From assembly GCA_026003195.1 (NCBI GenBank), contig BPGU01000004.1:134317-198316 (forward strand): DNA of 64,000 bases. The letters run 5' to 3'. Source of the DNA: Armatimonadota bacterium. GTDB lineage: Bacteria; Armatimonadota; HRBIN16. Numbering within the stretch: the first letter of the stretch is position 1; each line of letters begins with the position of its first letter. A program made the translations under genes and the position numbers. The notes below the pieces were generated by a model. That model searched no databases and was not told the origin of the DNA. It was given only the letters and a program-made list of their open reading frames with translations. This document shows positions 61,353 to 64,000 of this stretch, in pieces.

Positions 61353-62630
61353 CTATACACCGATAGTATCCACCACGTTCCACCCTTGCACGTATGGCAG
61401 AGCATTCGCGAACCGAATATCCGGCACGTTGCGCCAGGGGTCACGGATGCCCATCGCCAAACGGTAGCGACCACTGCCCACTTGCAGGGGCATTTGCGTG
61501 CTGAAGCGAAACTCGCCCGGCAGCCAGCGGGTAATGTCCACATCGACCTGGTGTGTTTGCGCGACACTGTCATCGGGGCGAAGAAGAGCTACCTCCACCG
61601 CCCATGGGTAGTAGAAGGGCGCAACTCCCTCGTTGACGCCACGCACTTGCAGCCAGAGGGTGCGTTCGCGTAGTCGCCAGGTGACCTCCGTCAAGCGATA
61701 CTGGTAGCCCATTTGGCGCACCATCCAACGGGCGTTCTCCAGCTCGGCTTCGGTGAGGTCGGTTTCCAGGATGGGGCAATAGGGACCGACCCAGGTGAGA
61801 TGCATCCGCTCCAGCATGGTGCGCGTTTTCGCCCACTCGGTGCTCAGATACTTTTTGCCCTGGTTGGGCACCATCTCCGCGCCGATGGCAGCGACCTTCC
61901 AGTTGTTTTCCCTGCCTGCCCGGCGCAGCTGGGGCAGGAAGTACCACTCGTAGCCCCGTCCCTCGTAATAGTCGGTGTCTTCAGGGAACATGTCGTCGTG
62001 GTAGCCCAGCCAGGGCTCGCTGGTGGCGGGATAGGGAGCACGGGCGAGCAGAATCTTGCTGGGGAAGGCGCGACGGTACGCCTGCACCACCGCCCGCTGG
62101 GTGGCTTCGCTGGCGAACAGCTCGGTGCGCGGCCAGGTATGCCACTCGCCCCAGAAGCCCAGCGTGCCCAGTGCGACAAACGCCACACGCGGATTGCGGT
62201 TGTATCGCTCGCCGAACGCCGCGATGAACTCCAGCAGCGGGTTCAGCAAACGTGAGTCGTCGTAATCGGGCGACAGTCCCTTGCCGATTTCGGGAATATC
62301 GTACGGGCGCATGGCCACCCCGCTATCTATCACCCACTGAGGCACACCCGTAGGCAAGTTGGGGTAGTCCAGATACAGCCGGAAGACGATATGCTTACCG
62401 CGTGCGTTGGCGCTCTCCCATCGGTTGGCTTCCCATTCGGCGAAGCGGTATCTGCCGCGCTCGGGTTCCAGCTCGCGCCAGGAGACGTAGAAGTACGCCA
62501 TGCGTGTGGGCAGGGCATACCGGTTCCACTGCTCGCTGTACGCTGCCCAGCCTTTGAGTGGGTTGTCTAACGCGCCGTCCGCTGGGACAGGGCGCACCGT
62601 TCGCGATTGCACAGCACGACGTTGTGACAT
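61353..62630 (-). CDS. DUF4832-like glycosidase-fold protein
   Basis: 425 residues: NPLKGWAAYSEQWNRYALPTRMAYFYVSWRELEPERGRYRF start as in DUF4832/GH-like barrels, GTLGFWGEWHTWP with a conserved E, and a C-terminal Ig-like domain (about 325-425). No signal peptide was seen at this start; an upstream start with export cannot be excluded. It sits 10 bp before the DUF1080 gene on the same strand, so the three minus-strand genes form one unit from the promoter at 62691. Confidence 0.8.
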   Translation of the reverse strand: MSQRRAVQSRTVRPVPADGALDNPLKGWAAYSEQWNRYALPTRMAYFYVSWRELEPERGRYRFAEWEANRWESANARGKHIVFRLYLDYPNLPTGVPQWVIDSGVAMRPYDIPEIGKGLSPDYDDSRLLNPLLEFIAAFGERYNRNPRVAFVALGTLGFWGEWHTWPRTELFASEATQRAVVQAYRRAFPSKILLARAPYPATSEPWLGYHDDMFPEDTDYYEGRGYEWYFLPQLRRAGRENNWKVAAIGAEMVPNQGKKYLSTEWAKTRTMLERMHLTWVGPYCPILETDLTEAELENARWMVRQMGYQYRLTEVTWRLRERTLWLQVRGVNEGVAPFYYPWAVEVALLRPDDSVAQTHQVDVDITRWLPGEFRFSTQMPLQVGSGRYRLAMGIRDPWRNVPDIRFANALPYVQGWNVVDTIGV

Positions 62631-62661
62631 GGGACGACCAGTCTCCGTAAAGCAGTGTGTT

Positions 62662-62691
62662 CATTGTATTGCCTTCTGGAGAGGATTGTCA
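62662..62691 (-). promoter_or_regulatory. Promoter of the DUF4832-DUF1080-ATPase operon
   Basis: Minus strand TTGACA (62691-62686), 18 bp, TACAAT (62667-62662); expected start near 62655, about 25 nt before ATG 62630. Confidence 0.75.
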
Positions 62692-62795
62692 ACCGTCTTT
62701 TGCCCTTGTAAAGGAGAATCTCTGTGGGAAAGGGAATTATCGCAAGGGCGCGGTGAGCCTTGCGCCCGACTAACAACGGCGTTAGGAGGTATGCA

Positions 62796-63908
62796 ATGGT
62801 TATCGGAGTACCCAGGGAAATCAAAGACAGCGAGTTCCGTGTGGCAATGGTGCCCGCGGGTGTGGAGATATTGACGAAGGCAGGGCATACGGTGCTTATC
62901 GAGACGGAGGCAGGTAAGGGCACCGGCATCAGTGATGAGGAGTATGCTCAGGCAGGGGCGCGCATCGCTCCTGATGCGCGGACGGTGTATGCCGAGTCAG
63001 ACATGATAGTCAAGGTCAAAGAGCCCTTACCGCAGGAGTACCCGTTGATACGCCCCGGACAGGTCCTCTTCACCTACTTCCACTTCGCCGCCGACGAGGG
63101 GCTGACGCAGGCGATGGTGCAAAGCGGCGCGGTGTGTATCGCTTATGAAACCCTGCAAATGGACGACGGCTCTCTGCCTCTGCTGATCCCGATGAGCGAG
63201 ATTGCTGGGCGCATGGCGATCCAGGAGGGGGCAAAGTATCTGGAGCGCCCGATGGAAGGCAGGGGTATCCTGTTGTCGGGCGTACCGGGGGTGCGTCCGG
63301 CGCATGTGGTGGTGCTCGGCGGTGGCGTTGCGGGCACGAACGCTGCCAAAATCGCCGCTGGAATCGGGGCAAACGTCACCGTGCTGGACATCAACACCGC
63401 ACGCCTGCGCGTGCTGGAGGACATCCTGCCCAAGAACGTGGATACGCTGATGTCCAACGCCTACAACATTCGCGACGAGCTGCGTCGTGCGGACCTGGTA
63501 ATCGGCGCTGCGCTGCGCCCGGGAGCGCGTGCACCCATCCTGATACCCCGCGACATGCTGTCGCTGATGAAGCCGGGTGCAGTGATTGTGGATATCAGTA
63601 TTGACCAGGGCGGTATCGCGGAAACATCCCGACCAACCACCCATTCCCACCCTACCTACACGGTGGACGGCATCATCCATTACTGCGTTGCGAATATGCC
63701 AGGAGCTGTTCCCGGCACCAGCACCTATGCGCTGACCAACGAGACCACACGCTGGGTACTGGAGCTGGCGAACCTGGGATGGAAAGAGGCGGCGCGCAAA
63801 CATCGCCCCTTGCAACATGCGCTCAACGTCGTGGAAGGCAAGGTCACCTACGCAGCCATTGCGGAGCTGTTCGCGATGCCTTATACGCCGGTGGAAGCGG
63901 TGCTGTAG
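62796..63908 (+). CDS. ald: Alanine dehydrogenase
   Basis: 370 residues, the normal length. MVIGVPREIKDSEFRVAMVPAGVEILTKAGH start (substrate-binding Arg/Lys), VKVKEPLPQEY, nucleotide motif VVVLGGGVAGTNAAKIA and MPGAVPGTSTYALTNET near the end. It interconverts L-alanine and pyruvate plus ammonia with NAD. AGGAGG lies 7 nt before ATG 62796; a GGGCGC...GCGCCC hairpin occurs in the 60 bp upstream. Confidence 0.97.
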   Translation: MVIGVPREIKDSEFRVAMVPAGVEILTKAGHTVLIETEAGKGTGISDEEYAQAGARIAPDARTVYAESDMIVKVKEPLPQEYPLIRPGQVLFTYFHFAADEGLTQAMVQSGAVCIAYETLQMDDGSLPLLIPMSEIAGRMAIQEGAKYLERPMEGRGILLSGVPGVRPAHVVVLGGGVAGTNAAKIAAGIGANVTVLDINTARLRVLEDILPKNVDTLMSNAYNIRDELRRADLVIGAALRPGARAPILIPRDMLSLMKPGAVIVDISIDQGGIAETSRPTTHSHPTYTVDGIIHYCVANMPGAVPGTSTYALTNETTRWVLELANLGWKEAARKHRPLQHALNVVEGKVTYAAIAELFAMPYTPVEAVL

Positions 63909-63950
63909 GATGTTGCTTGCTCTCTCGCTGGCACTGTGAGAGGGGACGAT

Positions 63951-64000
63951 CTAACCCCGCGTCCAGTCTTGCACGGTTAGCCCATCTATGTAGTGGAAAC
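63951..64000 (-). CDS. Possible C-terminal end of a gene entering from the right
   Basis: The minus strand from the window edge reads FHYIDGLTVQDWTRG and ends at TAG (63951-63953). The composition is protein-like, but 16 codons are too few for a family call. Confidence 0.25.
   Translation of the reverse strand, partial: FHYIDGLTVQDWTRG

Noticed and set aside
1-64000. CRISPR array, rRNA operon or prophage
   Set aside because: No regularly spaced repeats, no rRNA-like stretches and no capsid, terminase or integrase genes were seen.

Overview
The window (about 58-60% GC) looks like a chromosome of an Armatimonadota bacterium, probably thermophilic. Two genes encode prepilin-type proteins with the near-invariant start K-R[21 protein letters not shown] followed by a [12 protein letters not shown] segment, a form abundant in that phylum. 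They sit among many secreted or intracellular sugar-processing enzymes (GH88, GH51, GH29, GH20-like, DUF1080, DUF4832, DUF4432, Gfo/Idh/MocA, ThuA, phytanoyl-CoA-dioxygenase-like). The phylum assignment is inference from protein style, not from a marker-gene tree.

Layout. 1-1.4 kb: the end of a zinc alcohol dehydrogenase and a decayed VapBC-like pair. 1.4-4.8 kb: an operon of a GntR/LacI hybrid regulator, a small membrane protein and a pseudopilin; the pseudopilin is split by a 1,024-bp insertion sequence. 4.8-6.7 kb: tRNA-Thr and a Ser/Thr kinase ending in a SPOR domain. 6.8-14 kb (minus strand): a sugar-type ABC ATPase, an SDR, a glycosidase-like TIM barrel, two tandem duplicated PIN toxin/antitoxin cassettes and a GH88 enzyme. 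14-23 kb: the main accessory region, with four orphan Rhs C-terminal cassettes that share one Rhs core end and then diverge into unrelated tails, each followed by a different candidate immunity gene. A RelE-type toxin-antitoxin pair, a dead IS701-like element and an orphan antitoxin-like gene are interspersed. 23-36 kb: housekeeping and metabolic genes (murJ, a HEAT-thioredoxin fusion, acyl-CoA ligase, miaA-hfq, dapF-dapL) with GH51. 36-43 kb: GH29, an aldose-epimerase-like protein, a CPA2 antiporter and a small HTH protein behind a strong promoter. 43-51 kb: a UbiX-type gene, PIN-TRAM ATPase, fused IspDF, FtsK and DUF1638. 51-56 kb: a BadF-type kinase, a nitrilase, and a LacI regulator translationally coupled to a second pseudopilin. 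56-64 kb: aldo/keto reductase, GH20-like enzyme, a second decayed PIN pair, a PilB/GspE-like ATPase overlapping a DUF1080 gene, DUF4832 and alanine dehydrogenase.

How it works together. The dominant chromosomal theme is plant- or microbial-glycan breakdown, with sugar-type regulators directly coupled to pseudopilin genes, which suggests carbohydrate-controlled surface or secretion structures. The dominant accessory theme is toxin-antidote biology: four PIN-type pairs (two of them dead), one RelE-type pair, and an Rhs toxin-tail reservoir. The reservoir is the best candidate for an undescribed system here. No complete rhs gene, CRISPR array, rRNA or prophage is visible.
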